The notes under the pieces: model-generated
Databases searched by the model: none
Told to the model about the DNA's origin: nothing
The model's input: the letters and a program-made list of their open reading frames with translations, nothing else
Program-made: the position numbers and the translations under genes
Assembly (NCBI RefSeq): GCF_009857915.1
Contig: NZ_WWCM01000008.1
Span: forward strand, 172,804 to 236,803
Direction: 5' to 3'
Length of the DNA stretch: 64,000 nt
DNA from: Duganella qianjiadongensis
GTDB taxonomy: Bacteria; Pseudomonadota; Gammaproteobacteria; Burkholderiales; Burkholderiaceae_D
Shown here: positions 9,388 through 18,044 of the stretch, piece after piece
Position numbering within the stretch: the stretch's first letter is position 1
Layout of the letters: each line of letters starts with the position of its first letter

Positions 9388-9936
9388 TTAAAGACTTGCT
9401 AAATCCTTGCGCAGCTCGTCGAATTTGAGGCGGCCCAGATAGGTCTTCTTGACCTGACCATCGGCCCCGATCAGCACCGTGTAGGGTAGCCCGCCAGCAC
9501 CATTGCCGAACTGGCGCGACAGCTCGGTTCCGGCCATGCCGGCCACAAAGACCGGATAGCTGATTTTGAACTTGTTGCTAAAATCGGCGATATTTGTTGC
9601 CGAATCAATACCAATTCCGATAACTTGCAGCTTCTTGCCTTCTTCTCCCGCAGCCAGCGCCGACAGTTCCGGCATTTCCTGAACGCAAGGACCACACCAT
9701 GGGGCCCAGAAATTCACCAGCATGGCCTTGCCCTGATACTCTGCCAGCGCATGGGTTTTACCGCCAGCATCAGGCAGGTTCTGTTTATATAGTTCTGCGA
9801 CCGTACCGGAGACCCCGGCCGGCATGGTGGTGGTGATCGGCGGGGCCGGTTCTTTTTTATGCATGCCCACATAGGCACCGGAAGCACCAAATAACAAAGC
9901 AACAACGGTGTAGGCGGCGAGATGTTTTTGATTCAT
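9388..9936 (-). CDS. TlpA/ResA-like membrane-anchored thiol:disulfide oxidoreductase
   Basis: A 182-residue thioredoxin-fold protein with an N-terminal membrane anchor or uncleaved signal (about 6-24) and a periplasmic domain. The redox motif is WCGPC, with Cys81 and Cys84. LPYTVLIGADG further on contains the cis-proline typical of the fold. Such proteins act as reductants in cytochrome c maturation or in periplasmic thiol reduction, but the partner here is not shown. It lies between aroQ and a conserved unknown gene in the same direction, with about 85-base gaps on the aroQ side. Confidence 0.9.
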   Translation of the reverse strand: MNQKHLAAYTVVALLFGASGAYVGMHKKEPAPPITTTMPAGVSGTVAELYKQNLPDAGGKTHALAEYQGKAMLVNFWAPWCGPCVQEMPELSALAAGEEGKKLQVIGIGIDSATNIADFSNKFKISYPVFVAGMAGTELSRQFGNGAGGLPYTVLIGADGQVKKTYLGRLKFDELRKDLASL

Positions 9937-9960
9937 GATAAGTTTTATAGGTGAATGCTA

Positions 9961-10620
9961 TTAATTAGTAGTCTGGTCGGTATCGGAACGGTCGTGGGTA
10001 CTATTTATTAGCAGGGCACGCACGCTATCGAGGTCGGCACGCTGGATTTTGCCATCGGCACGGCTTTTCACGGCACCGCGCAAATCATCGAGCTCATACA
10101 ATTGCGCGTGCACGCCTTCCTTGTGCCACATAAAGCTGACAGTTTCCACCATGCCGAAGCGGGGCCCTTTGAAGTGGGGCGTCTCGGAGATGTCAATTTG
10201 CAAATTTTTATTCAGCAGGAAGATTTCCACTTCCTTGGCGCTGTCGGCAAACAATTGCAGGTGGATATCGTCATGCGGGCCTGCCGTGCCATTTAATACA
10301 GCGCCGGTCAGGTGGGGCTGGTAGGCCGACAGCCTTTCCATGATTTCCACCGCCAGCGTGCGCAAACGGAATAGACGCGCCGGCTGGGTGTTGCTATGAA
10401 ATAAAGAGTGGTAAAGCCGGACTTCGGCTTCGATCTGCGCGTGATCAGGTAATAAATTAGGCGGCGGCTGGGTATCGCCCAGAATCTGGCGCGCCGCCTT
10501 GCGTTTGGCGCTGTTGTAATCAGCGCCGTCCTGCGCGATCAGACGTGCTGCCGCAGCAGCAATCTCGGCACGCAAAAGCAGGACTTCGGGAATTCCATGT
10601 GCAGTCATGAACGTGATCAT
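9961..10620 (-). CDS. Conserved protein of unknown function next to mpl
   Basis: A 219-residue soluble protein that I do not recognise as a known enzyme family. It has an Ala-rich helical N-terminus (AEIAAAAARLIAQDGADY), a central segment VLNGTAGPHDDIHLQLFADSAKEVEIFLL that resembles part of a nucleotidyltransferase-like fold, and a charged C-terminus. Homologues in related genomes are sometimes mislabelled as UDP-N-acetylmuramate ligase, presumably because of the adjacent mpl gene. Two starts are possible: ATG at 10618-10620 and ATG at 10606-10608 (MTAHGIPEV). Neither has a clear ribosome binding site. It is divergent from mpl. Confidence 0.7.
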   Translation of the reverse strand: MITFMTAHGIPEVLLLRAEIAAAAARLIAQDGADYNSAKRKAARQILGDTQPPPNLLPDHAQIEAEVRLYHSLFHSNTQPARLFRLRTLAVEIMERLSAYQPHLTGAVLNGTAGPHDDIHLQLFADSAKEVEIFLLNKNLQIDISETPHFKGPRFGMVETVSFMWHKEGVHAQLYELDDLRGAVKSRADGKIQRADLDSVRALLINSTHDRSDTDQTTN

Positions 10621-10710
10621 ACTCTGAACCGGGAAAAGGGCGGCAGGTCGGGTAAAATCTCATCTTCTGTTCGCCTTCACATTAATTACTTTAGTTCCGG
10701 TTCTGGCTTT

Positions 10711-12078
10711 ATGCACATTCACATACTTGGTATTTGCGGCACTTTCATGGGTGGTCTTGCCGTTCTGGCAAAAGAAGCGGGGCACCGCGTAACGGGCTGC
10801 GACGCCAACGTCTATCCGCCCATGAGTACCCAGCTCGAAGCGCAAGGCATAGAACTGATACAGGGCTTCGGTCCGGAACAGGTGGAACTCCAGCCCGATC
10901 TGTACGTCATCGGTAATGTGGTTTCGCGCGGTAATCCGCTGATCGAGGAAATCATGAACCGCGGCCTGCCCTTCGTTTCCGGCCCGCAGTGGATAGGCGA
11001 GCATATATTAAAGGACCGCTGGGTGCTGGCCGTGGCCGGTACGCACGGCAAAACCACCACCTCGTCCATGCTGACGTGGATACTGGAAGATGCCGGCTAC
11101 GCGCCGGGCTTCCTGATCGGCGGCGTGCCGATGAACTTCGGCGTGTCTGCCCGTATGCAGGGCGATAAGGATTCCATCTTCTTCGTGATCGAAGCCGATG
11201 AATACGATACGGCCTTCTTCGACAAGCGCAGCAAGTTCGTGCACTACCGCGCCAAGACGGCCATTCTGAATAATCTGGAATACGACCACGCCGACATCTT
11301 CCCCGATCTGGCCGCCATCGAAACCCAGTTCCACCATCTGGTGCGCACCGTGCCCGGCATAGGCCGCGTCGTTGTGAATGCCGATCAGGACTCGCTGCAG
11401 CGCGTGATTCAGCGCGGCTGCTGGAGCGAGCGCGAAGGCTTTGGCGCCAGCGATGCGGCCGACTGGCGCATGAAGGAATACGACGACGGCAGTTTCGATG
11501 TGATCTTCCGTGGCGAAGTGGCGGGCCATGTACAGTGGCAGCTGACGGGGCAGCACAACCGCAACAATGCGCTGGCGGCCATCGCTGCAGCGCGCCATGT
11601 GGGCGTGCCGGTGGCGCAGGCTGCCGCTTCGCTGGCCCGCTTCGAAAACGTCAAACGCCGCATGGAAGTACGCGGTGTGGTGCATGGCGTGACCGTGTAC
11701 GACGACTTTGCCCACCATCCTACGGCCATCGCAACGACGGTCGGCGGTCTGCGCCAGAAGGTGGGGCCGGTTACCCGCATCCTCGCCGTGCTGGAACCGC
11801 GTTCCAACACCATGAAACTGGGTGCCATGAAAGACGCGCTGCCGGGCAGCCTGCATGCGGCCGATCTGGTGTTCGGTTACGGTAGCGAAGCGGCGCTGGG
11901 CTGGAGTCTGGGCGAGACGCTGGCGCCGCTGGGCGAGAAAGCCAGCGCTTTTGACGACATCGACACGCTGGTGGCGGCCATCGTCAAGGCGGCCCGTCCC
12001 GGCGACCAGATACTGGTGATGAGTAACGGCGGCTTCGGCGGCATCCACGGCAAAATTCTCGCGGCGCTGCCTCAATGA
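10711..12078 (+). CDS. mpl: UDP-N-acetylmuramate:L-alanyl-gamma-D-glutamyl-meso-diaminopimelate ligase
   Basis: A 455-residue Mur-ligase family enzyme that recycles the tripeptide released from peptidoglycan by joining it to UDP-MurNAc. MHIHILGICGTFMGGLA is the typical Mpl N-terminus and fixes the start at 10711, well inside a longer open frame. GTHGKTTTSSML (from residue 110) is the ATP-binding loop. FFVIEADEYDTAFFDKRSKF and YDDFAHHPTAI are Mur-ligase signatures. Full family length. Its TGA overlaps the start of the next gene by four bases. Confidence 0.96.
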   Translation: MHIHILGICGTFMGGLAVLAKEAGHRVTGCDANVYPPMSTQLEAQGIELIQGFGPEQVELQPDLYVIGNVVSRGNPLIEEIMNRGLPFVSGPQWIGEHILKDRWVLAVAGTHGKTTTSSMLTWILEDAGYAPGFLIGGVPMNFGVSARMQGDKDSIFFVIEADEYDTAFFDKRSKFVHYRAKTAILNNLEYDHADIFPDLAAIETQFHHLVRTVPGIGRVVVNADQDSLQRVIQRGCWSEREGFGASDAADWRMKEYDDGSFDVIFRGEVAGHVQWQLTGQHNRNNALAAIAAARHVGVPVAQAAASLARFENVKRRMEVRGVVHGVTVYDDFAHHPTAIATTVGGLRQKVGPVTRILAVLEPRSNTMKLGAMKDALPGSLHAADLVFGYGSEAALGWSLGETLAPLGEKASAFDDIDTLVAAIVKAARPGDQILVMSNGGFGGIHGKILAALPQ

Positions 12079-12653
12079 TGCTCTATCTGCACGGATTCCG
12101 TTCCTCGCCGCGCTCCATGAAAGCGCGCCTGATGGCCGAACGCATGGCGGCGCTGGGGCTGCAGCAGCAATGGCTATGCCCGCAATTGCCGGCTTCGCCC
12201 CGGCTGGCAATGGAGCAGGTGCTGGCGCTGATAGAGGGTGTGCCGGCCAGCGAACTGCGCATCGTCGGTTCTTCGCTGGGCGGTTATTACGCCACATGGC
12301 TGGCCGAGCGTCTGGGCTGCCCGGCCGTGCTGCTCAATCCTGCCGTGGTACCACTTAAGGATCTGGACAAACACGTGGGCGTGACCACGGCCTACCACTC
12401 GGACGAGCCGTTCGAGTTCAAGCGCGAATATATCGATGAACTGCGTGCGCTGGCGGTAGACAAGATCAGCCATCCGCAGCGCTATCTGCTGCTGGCCGCT
12501 ACCGGCGACGAAGTGCTTGATTACCGCGATATGGTGGTCCACTATGCCGGCGCGCAGCAGCACATCATCGAAGGCAGCGACCATGGCATCAGCGAGTTTG
12601 CCGATTATCTGGATGAAGTACTGGCCTTCTGCGGCATCGGAGCACAGTCTTGA
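12075..12653 (+). CDS. YqiA-like alpha/beta-hydrolase (esterase)
   Basis: A 192-residue esterase of the UPF0227/YqiA family. MLYLHGFRSSPRS gives the oxyanion strand. GSSLGGYYA is the nucleophile elbow with the catalytic Ser. The acid is probably Asp in ATGDEVLDY, and GSDHGISEF supplies the His, so a full triad is present. Substrate unknown. The ATG at 12075 overlaps the mpl stop (ATGA). A second ATG follows at once at 12078. Translational coupling with mpl is likely. Confidence 0.88.
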   Translation: MMLYLHGFRSSPRSMKARLMAERMAALGLQQQWLCPQLPASPRLAMEQVLALIEGVPASELRIVGSSLGGYYATWLAERLGCPAVLLNPAVVPLKDLDKHVGVTTAYHSDEPFEFKREYIDELRALAVDKISHPQRYLLLAATGDEVLDYRDMVVHYAGAQQHIIEGSDHGISEFADYLDEVLAFCGIGAQS

Positions 12654-13258
12654 AGCATACCCTGACGCCTGCGCGCAGCGCCTCGCTGCGCCAGACCCGC
12701 TGGCAGCCGCATGTGCTGGCGCTGAACGCGCCGGCGGCGCTGCGCCCATGGCTGACGGAAGACGGCTCGCTCACGGCGCGCCTGAAAGCGCACAGCAGCA
12801 GCTTCCGCGTGCAGTGTCTGCACCAGCAGACGGCCCTGTGCCTGAACGACGAAGCAGCCAGCATAGGCATGCATAGAGCGGGGCGGGTGTGGGAGCGCGA
12901 GGTGCTGCTACGCTGCGATAATACGCCGGTGGTGTTTGCCCACACCGTGGTGCCGATGTCGGCCACGGCCAGCGACTGGCCTTTATTCAGTGCGCTGGGC
13001 GAACGCTCGCTGGGCACCACGCTGTTCGGCGATCCGCAGGTGCGCCGCGGCGAACTGGAATTTGCCCGTCTGCGCGCCGGCCATCCGCTGGCGCAGCGGG
13101 CCCGCAAGGCACTGGCGCTGGATGACCGCGCCGGCGCCGATGAACTGATACTGTATGCGCGGCGCTGCCTGTACCGGCGGCGCCAGGGCAGTCTGCTGGT
13201 GACGGAAGTGTTTCTGCCTTCCGTGCTGGCGCTGCTGCCGCAGCAGGCCGACAAGTAA
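12650..13258 (+). CDS. ubiC: Chorismate pyruvate-lyase
   Basis: A 202-residue chorismate lyase producing 4-hydroxybenzoate for ubiquinone synthesis. The match rests on the fold-wide motifs WEREVLLR (the active-site Arg region), ALGERSLGTTLFGDP, and LLVTEVFLPSVL, whose Glu corresponds to the E. coli catalytic Glu. The N-terminal RQTRWQPH and Leu-rich segments also fit. The likely start is TTG at 12650, overlapping the stop of the preceding gene. This is a weak start consistent with translational coupling. Confidence 0.9.
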   Translation: MKHTLTPARSASLRQTRWQPHVLALNAPAALRPWLTEDGSLTARLKAHSSSFRVQCLHQQTALCLNDEAASIGMHRAGRVWEREVLLRCDNTPVVFAHTVVPMSATASDWPLFSALGERSLGTTLFGDPQVRRGELEFARLRAGHPLAQRARKALALDDRAGADELILYARRCLYRRRQGSLLVTEVFLPSVLALLPQQADK

Positions 13259-13299
13259 GTCAATTAGTAACAACGAATTAACCCTACAGAAAAATAGCA

Positions 13300-15387
13300 A
13301 TGAATTTATTCTTCGAAGAATCCGGCGATTTCAAGGTCGGCACCATGATGTCCCAAGCCGGCGAGGCCTATCAGGTTGAAATGGCCAGCGGCAAGCGCAA
13401 CAAGGTCAAGGCCAAGGACGTGCTGCTGCAGTTCGAAAAGCCGGCACCGGCCGAACTGATGGAGCAGGCCAAAACCATCGCCGCCGAGATCGATCTCGAT
13501 TTTCTGTGGGAAGTGGCCGGTGAAGAGGAATTCGGCTTTGCCGAGCTGGGCGCCGAGTACTTCGGCCATGCGCCGCTGGCAGCAGAAGCGGCAGGCCTGA
13601 TCCTGTGCCTGCATTCCTCGCCCATCTATTTCTACAAAAAAGGCCGTGGCCGTTACAAGGCGGCGCCCGAGCAGTCGCTGCGCGCTGCACTGGCCGGCAT
13701 CGAGAAGAAAAAGCAGCAGGCGCTGATACAGGCCGGCTATGTGGACCAGCTCAAAGCCCAGCAACTGCCGGAAGCCATGCAGAGCATGGTGTTGCAGCTG
13801 CTGTTCAAGCCGGACAAGAACACCATCGAATTCAAGGCGCTGGAAGCGGCTGCCAATGAACTGCACACCACGCCGCAGCGCCTGATGCTGGCCGTGGGCG
13901 GCGTGGCCTCGCCCAAAGCGCTGCATATGGCGCGCTTCCTGTTCGAGAACTTCCCCCGTGGCGCCGGTTTCCCTGAAGTGCCCGTGCCGCAGGCGCCAGC
14001 CGGTCTGCCGGTAGCCGATGTACAGGCCTTCTCGATCGACGACGTGACGACCACCGAAATCGACGATGCCTTCTCCGTCACCATGCTGGACGAGGGCAAA
14101 GTGAAGATCGGTATCCACATCGCGGCGCCGGGTCTGGGCATCAAGCCGGACGACGCAGTCGACAAGCTGGCACGTGCCCGCATGTCTACCGTGTATATGC
14201 CGGGCGATAAGATCACCATGCTGCCCGATGCCGTGGTGGAGGCGTTCACGCTGGCCGAAGGCAAAACCTGCCCGGCCCTGTCGCTGTATGCCACGCTGAA
14301 TATGGCTGACTGGTCGGTGCTGGCGACGGAAACCCGCGCCGAGCTGGTGCCGATTGCGAACAATCTGCGCCACAACGATCTCGATGATCTGGTCAACGAA
14401 GAAACTCTGGCCAGCGGTGCGGGCGACTATCCGCACAAGGAATCGCTGTGCCTGATCTGGCAGTGGGCGCAGGTGCTGGAAGCTGCCCGCATGGTCAAGC
14501 GCGAAGCGTGGGGCCTGAAGCCTGAACAGAACAACCGCGTCGACTTTAACTTCTATGTGGAAGACGACGTCGTCACCGTGAGCCGCCGCAAGCGTGGCGC
14601 GCCGCTGGACAAGATCGTGGCCGAGCTGATGATCTTCGCCAATAGCACCTGGGGTAAGCTGATGCACGACCACGGCGTGCCCGGCATCTACCGCAGTCAG
14701 GGGCAGGGCGTGGGTGGCTGGGCTGCCAAGATGCAGGTGCGTATGCTGACCCATGCGGCACCCCATCAGGGTCTGGGCGTGGACCAGTATGCATGGAGCA
14801 CTTCGCCGCTGCGCCGCTACACCGATCTGGTCAACCAGTGGCAGATACTGGCCTGCGCCGAGCATGGCGTGACGGCGCCGCTGGTGGCTAACTTCAAGCA
14901 CAAGGATGCCAACCTGTTCGCCATCGTGTCGCAGTTCGACGCCGCCTATGCTGCCTACAACGATCACCAGTCCACTATGGAACGCTATTGGTGCTTGCGC
15001 TGGCTGGGACAGGAAAATGCCCGTCAGGTCGATGCCGTGGTGCTCAAGGACGAGGTGCTGCGTCTGGTCGATATTCCGCTGATTATCCGTCTGCCGGGCA
15101 TGCCGCAGGTGGCGCGTGGCCTGCAGGTCAAGCTCGATATTCTGCGCTGGGATGAAGTGGACCTGAGCATCGAGGCGCGTATCCTCGAAATCCCGGCTGC
15201 CGATGCGGCACCGGCCGATGCCGATCTGGACTTCGAGGATGACGAAGCACCGGAAGAGGCGGTGGATGCGCCGGAGCTGGCAGTGGAAGCGCAGGCCGAA
15301 GCTGGTGCCGAGACCCCAGCCGATGGCGCGGGCGCCGCTGACGACAATGGCGCGAGCGATAGCGAGGGGACTACGCCAGCGGCCTAA
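13300..15387 (+). CDS. RNB-domain exoribonuclease (RNase II/R-like)
   Basis: A 695-residue RNB-family 3'-5' exoribonuclease of the betaproteobacterial type, shorter than RNase R. The N-terminal 200 residues contain poorly conserved RNA-binding regions. The catalytic segment has DDVTTTEIDDA, with Asp247, Asp255 and Asp256. Position 253 is Glu where RNase II has Asp. Downstream are YMPGDKITMLPDAV, ELMIFANSTWGKLM and YAWSTSPLRRYTDLVNQWQ, all RNB signatures. The last about 60 residues are an acidic Ala/Asp/Glu tail of low complexity. Which of RNase II or RNase R it replaces is not clear from sequence. Confidence 0.88.
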   Translation: MNLFFEESGDFKVGTMMSQAGEAYQVEMASGKRNKVKAKDVLLQFEKPAPAELMEQAKTIAAEIDLDFLWEVAGEEEFGFAELGAEYFGHAPLAAEAAGLILCLHSSPIYFYKKGRGRYKAAPEQSLRAALAGIEKKKQQALIQAGYVDQLKAQQLPEAMQSMVLQLLFKPDKNTIEFKALEAAANELHTTPQRLMLAVGGVASPKALHMARFLFENFPRGAGFPEVPVPQAPAGLPVADVQAFSIDDVTTTEIDDAFSVTMLDEGKVKIGIHIAAPGLGIKPDDAVDKLARARMSTVYMPGDKITMLPDAVVEAFTLAEGKTCPALSLYATLNMADWSVLATETRAELVPIANNLRHNDLDDLVNEETLASGAGDYPHKESLCLIWQWAQVLEAARMVKREAWGLKPEQNNRVDFNFYVEDDVVTVSRRKRGAPLDKIVAELMIFANSTWGKLMHDHGVPGIYRSQGQGVGGWAAKMQVRMLTHAAPHQGLGVDQYAWSTSPLRRYTDLVNQWQILACAEHGVTAPLVANFKHKDANLFAIVSQFDAAYAAYNDHQSTMERYWCLRWLGQENARQVDAVVLKDEVLRLVDIPLIIRLPGMPQVARGLQVKLDILRWDEVDLSIEARILEIPAADAAPADADLDFEDDEAPEEAVDAPELAVEAQAEAGAETPADGAGAADDNGASDSEGTTPAA

Positions 15388-15394
15388 AAAGCCG

Positions 15395-15422
15395 TTGCCG
15401 CCCGCCCGCTTTCACGTAAAAT
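15395..15422 (+). promoter_or_regulatory. Candidate sigma-70 promoter for the TonB-like/aroE/mtgA group
   Basis: A TTGCCG hexamer (15395-15400), a 16-base spacer and TAAAAT (15417-15422) lie just upstream of the GTG start at 15464. Four and five of six bases match the -35 and -10 consensus. Positioned to drive the following co-directional genes. Inference from spacing and hexamers only. Confidence 0.42.
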
Positions 15423-15463
15423 CAGTTTAAAACGTCAGCCCCAACCCTAGCTACCGGCCCTGT

Positions 15464-16351
15464 GTGAAGTCCTACCGAGAAAATCGCCTTCTGTATCTGG
15501 CCTGCGGCATTTCGCTGCTGGCCCATGGTGCATTGCTGGCTGTGCGGCTGGTGGCGCCGGTAGCGGCGCCCGTCAAACCGACCGATCCCGGGCTGGAAGT
15601 GATCCTGGTGAATGCCAAGCATAGCAAGGCGCCACTCAAGGCCGACGCGCTGGCGCAGGCCAATCTCGATGGCGGCGGCACGGTCGATCAGGGCCGCTCC
15701 AGGTCGCCCTTGCCCGATATGCGCAAGATGGAAACGGGCGACAGCATCAAAGCGGCCAGACGCCGCATCGCCCAGCTGGAAGAGCTGCAGCAAAAGCTGC
15801 TGACACAGGCAACTGCGGCGACCCCGTTCACGGCGCCGCCCGTGACGGAAAAGAACAAGCCCGATCCCACGCCGACGGGCGCCGACCTGCTCGACGCCAG
15901 CAAGGCGATTGCCCGCCGCGCTGCCGAAATCAGCGAGAGCATCGAAGACCAGAACAAGCGTCCCAGGAAGACCTTCATCACGCCCAGCACGCGCGGGGTG
16001 GGTTACGCCATGTACTACAAGGCGATCCAGAAGCGCATCGAGGATATCGGTACGCTTAACTTTCCCCAGTCGCACGGGCGCAAGCTGTATGGCCAGCTGG
16101 TGTTGTCCATTCCGGTTTTCCAGGATGGCACCATCTATATGGCGGATGGCGGCATCAAGGTAGACCGCAGTTCCGGCAATCCCGAGCTCGACGCCGCTGC
16201 CGTCAACATCGTGCGCCGCGCTGCGCCGTTCGGCAAATTCCCGCCGAATATGCTGTCGAATGAAAAAGACGATCTGTGGGTGATCGTCACCACTTTCAAA
16301 TTTACCCGCGACGACAAATTACAAGCCGATTTAAGCGGCGGAGGACACTGA
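15464..16351 (+). CDS. TonB C-terminal domain protein (energy-transducer-like)
   Basis: A 295-residue protein with one N-terminal membrane helix (about 10-28, [18 protein letters not shown]). A coiled, charged periplasmic region follows at about 80-170, and the TonB C-terminal fold fills about 200-285, including [15 protein letters not shown] and [19 protein letters not shown]. TonB proteins link the proton-motive force, through ExbBD, to outer membrane receptors. No exbB/exbD or TonB-dependent receptor is present here, so its role may be in another envelope process. It lacks the long Pro-rich spacer of classical TonB. The GTG start at 15464 is the first in the frame. Its stop overlaps the aroE ATG by one base. 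Confidence 0.82.
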   Translation: MKSYRENRLLYLACGISLLAHGALLAVRLVAPVAAPVKPTDPGLEVILVNAKHSKAPLKADALAQANLDGGGTVDQGRSRSPLPDMRKMETGDSIKAARRRIAQLEELQQKLLTQATAATPFTAPPVTEKNKPDPTPTGADLLDASKAIARRAAEISESIEDQNKRPRKTFITPSTRGVGYAMYYKAIQKRIEDIGTLNFPQSHGRKLYGQLVLSIPVFQDGTIYMADGGIKVDRSSGNPELDAAAVNIVRRAAPFGKFPPNMLSNEKDDLWVIVTTFKFTRDDKLQADLSGGGH

Positions 16352-17169
16352 TGGATCGCTACTGCGTGTTTGGCAACCCTATCGCTCACAGCAAATCGCC
16401 CGATATACACGCTGCGTTCGCCGCGCAGACCGGGCAAGAGCTCAGCTATGAACGCCGGCTGGCGCCGCTCGACGGTTTTGCCAACGCCGTGCAGGCCTTC
16501 ATCGCCGAAGGCGGCAAGGGCGCCAATGTTACCGTGCCGTTCAAGCTGGAAGCCGTCAAGGTGGCGCAGGCACTGACCATACGTGCGCGCGCTGCCGGTG
16601 CCGTCAACACGCTGCACTTTACCGATGAAGGCATCATCGGCGACAACACCGACGGCGCAGGGCTGGTGGCCGACATCGTGCGCAATGCCGGTGTGCCGAT
16701 TACCGGCAAGCGTGTGCTGCTGCTGGGCGCAGGCGGTGCCGCGCGCGGCGTGGTGCTGCCGATACTGGAGCACCGTCCGGCCCAGCTGGTAATCGCCAAC
16801 CGTACCGTGGCCACCGCCGAGGCGCTGGTGGAGCAGTTTGCCGCGCTGGGCGGCGCGGGCGTGGTATCGGCCTGCGGCTATGCCGAAATTCAGGGCGCTT
16901 ACGACATTATTATTAACGCCACTTCGGCCAGCCTGAGTGCGGAACTGCCGCCGGTAGCGGCCACTGTCTTCGCGCCCGGTGCGCTGGCGCTGGACATGAT
17001 GTACGGCGCCCAGCCTACCGTGTTCCTGCAGTTCGCCGCCCAGCATGGTGCGCAACTGCGCGACGGGCTGGGCATGCTGGTGGAGCAGGCGGCCGAGGCG
17101 TTCAGCCTGTGGCGCGGCGTGCAGCCGGCAACGGCCGCCGTGCTGAAGACTTTGCGGGAGCAGCTGTGA
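16351..17169 (+). CDS. aroE: Shikimate dehydrogenase (NADP+)
   Basis: A 272-residue enzyme reducing 3-dehydroshikimate to shikimate. [13 protein letters not shown] (5-17) binds shikimate. [11 protein letters not shown] carries the catalytic Lys region, and NTDGAG is the conserved Asp region. [15 protein letters not shown] is the nucleotide-binding Gly-rich loop and IANRTV its partner. The start is the ATG at 16351, one base overlapping the upstream stop and preceded by GGAGG at 16340-16344. A longer upstream frame is not conserved. The end overlaps the mtgA GTG, so the two are probably translated in a coupled way. Confidence 0.96.
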   Translation: MDRYCVFGNPIAHSKSPDIHAAFAAQTGQELSYERRLAPLDGFANAVQAFIAEGGKGANVTVPFKLEAVKVAQALTIRARAAGAVNTLHFTDEGIIGDNTDGAGLVADIVRNAGVPITGKRVLLLGAGGAARGVVLPILEHRPAQLVIANRTVATAEALVEQFAALGGAGVVSACGYAEIQGAYDIIINATSASLSAELPPVAATVFAPGALALDMMYGAQPTVFLQFAAQHGAQLRDGLGMLVEQAAEAFSLWRGVQPATAAVLKTLREQL

Positions 17170-17873
17170 GCACGGCCAGGCGTGGCGTGTGGCGCTGGCT
17201 GAAGTGGCTGATACTGGCGCCACTGCTGCTGTTCACGCTGATACAGCTGTATTTCTTCGTGCAGATCTGGTGGTGGGTCGACCATAACCCCGGCACTACC
17301 AGCTTTATGCGCGCCCAGCAGGCCGCCCTGCGCGAGAAAAATCCCTCGGCGAATATCCAGCAGCTGTGGGTGCCGTATGCGCGCATCTCGAATAATCTCA
17401 AGCGCGCCATTATCGCGTCGGAAGATGCCAACTTCTCCGATCACGACGGGGTGGACTGGGAAGCTCTGCAGAAGGCTTATGACAAGAACGCCAAAAAGCA
17501 CAAGGTGGTGTCGGGCGGTTCCACCATCACCCAGCAGCTGGCCAAGAATCTGTTCCTGTCCGGCTCGCGCAGCTATCTGCGCAAGGGGCAGGAGCTGATC
17601 ATCACCTATATGCTGGAAACCCTGATGGAAAAGGAGCGGATATTCGAAATCTACCTGAATGTGGTGGAATTCGGCACCGGCACCTTCGGCGCCGAGGCGG
17701 CGGCGCGCCATTACTACGGCGTGAGTGCGGCCAATCTGGGGCCGGCACAGGCGGCCAGGCTGGCCGTGATGCTGCCTAACCCGCGCTTTTTTGACAAGCA
17801 CCGCGACTCCAACTATCTGGCCAAGCGCACGGAAGTGATTTTGCGCCGTATGAATTCGGCCGAGCTGCCCTAG
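17166..17873 (+). CDS. mtgA: Monofunctional biosynthetic peptidoglycan transglycosylase
   Basis: A 235-residue GT51 enzyme that polymerises lipid II. A basic N-terminus leads into one long membrane helix (about 14-38). The catalytic Glu is Glu86 in [28 protein letters not shown] and [14 protein letters not shown] are the second and third conserved boxes. There is no transpeptidase domain, hence monofunctional. The likely start is GTG at 17166, overlapping the aroE stop. A start further upstream would lie inside aroE. Confidence 0.95.
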   Translation: MSTARRGVWRWLKWLILAPLLLFTLIQLYFFVQIWWWVDHNPGTTSFMRAQQAALREKNPSANIQQLWVPYARISNNLKRAIIASEDANFSDHDGVDWEALQKAYDKNAKKHKVVSGGSTITQQLAKNLFLSGSRSYLRKGQELIITYMLETLMEKERIFEIYLNVVEFGTGTFGAEAAARHYYGVSAANLGPAQAARLAVMLPNPRFFDKHRDSNYLAKRTEVILRRMNSAELP

Positions 17874-17943
17874 TCAGGCGCCGGTCCGCCGGCATGAAAC
17901 TAGTTGAAAACGGCCCGCCCCCTGCGGCGGGCTGCCCTATCGC

Positions 17944-17967
17944 CGAAAAAAAGCACGCTGCGTGCGG
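17944..17967 (-). terminator. Leftward hairpin with T-run, no matching gene
   Basis: Read on the minus strand, the stem GCACG/CGTGC (17953-17957 with 17961-17965, loop of three) is followed by seven T residues (17946-17952 as A on the plus strand). This is a small intrinsic-terminator shape pointing left, yet both neighbours, mtgA and corA, read rightward. It could block antisense transcription from within corA, or be chance. Confidence 0.3.
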
Positions 17968-18044
17968 AAATTAGCCTATACAGGCTGGCTTAGGCAGGGG
18001 CTTTGCGGGTACACTTGCGCTGTTTCCAGAAGGCTCGCGCACCC

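Noticed and set aside
17913..17932. GC-rich stem (GCCCGCC/GGCGGGC) after mtgA
   Set aside because: No T-run follows, so it does not support an intrinsic terminator for mtgA.
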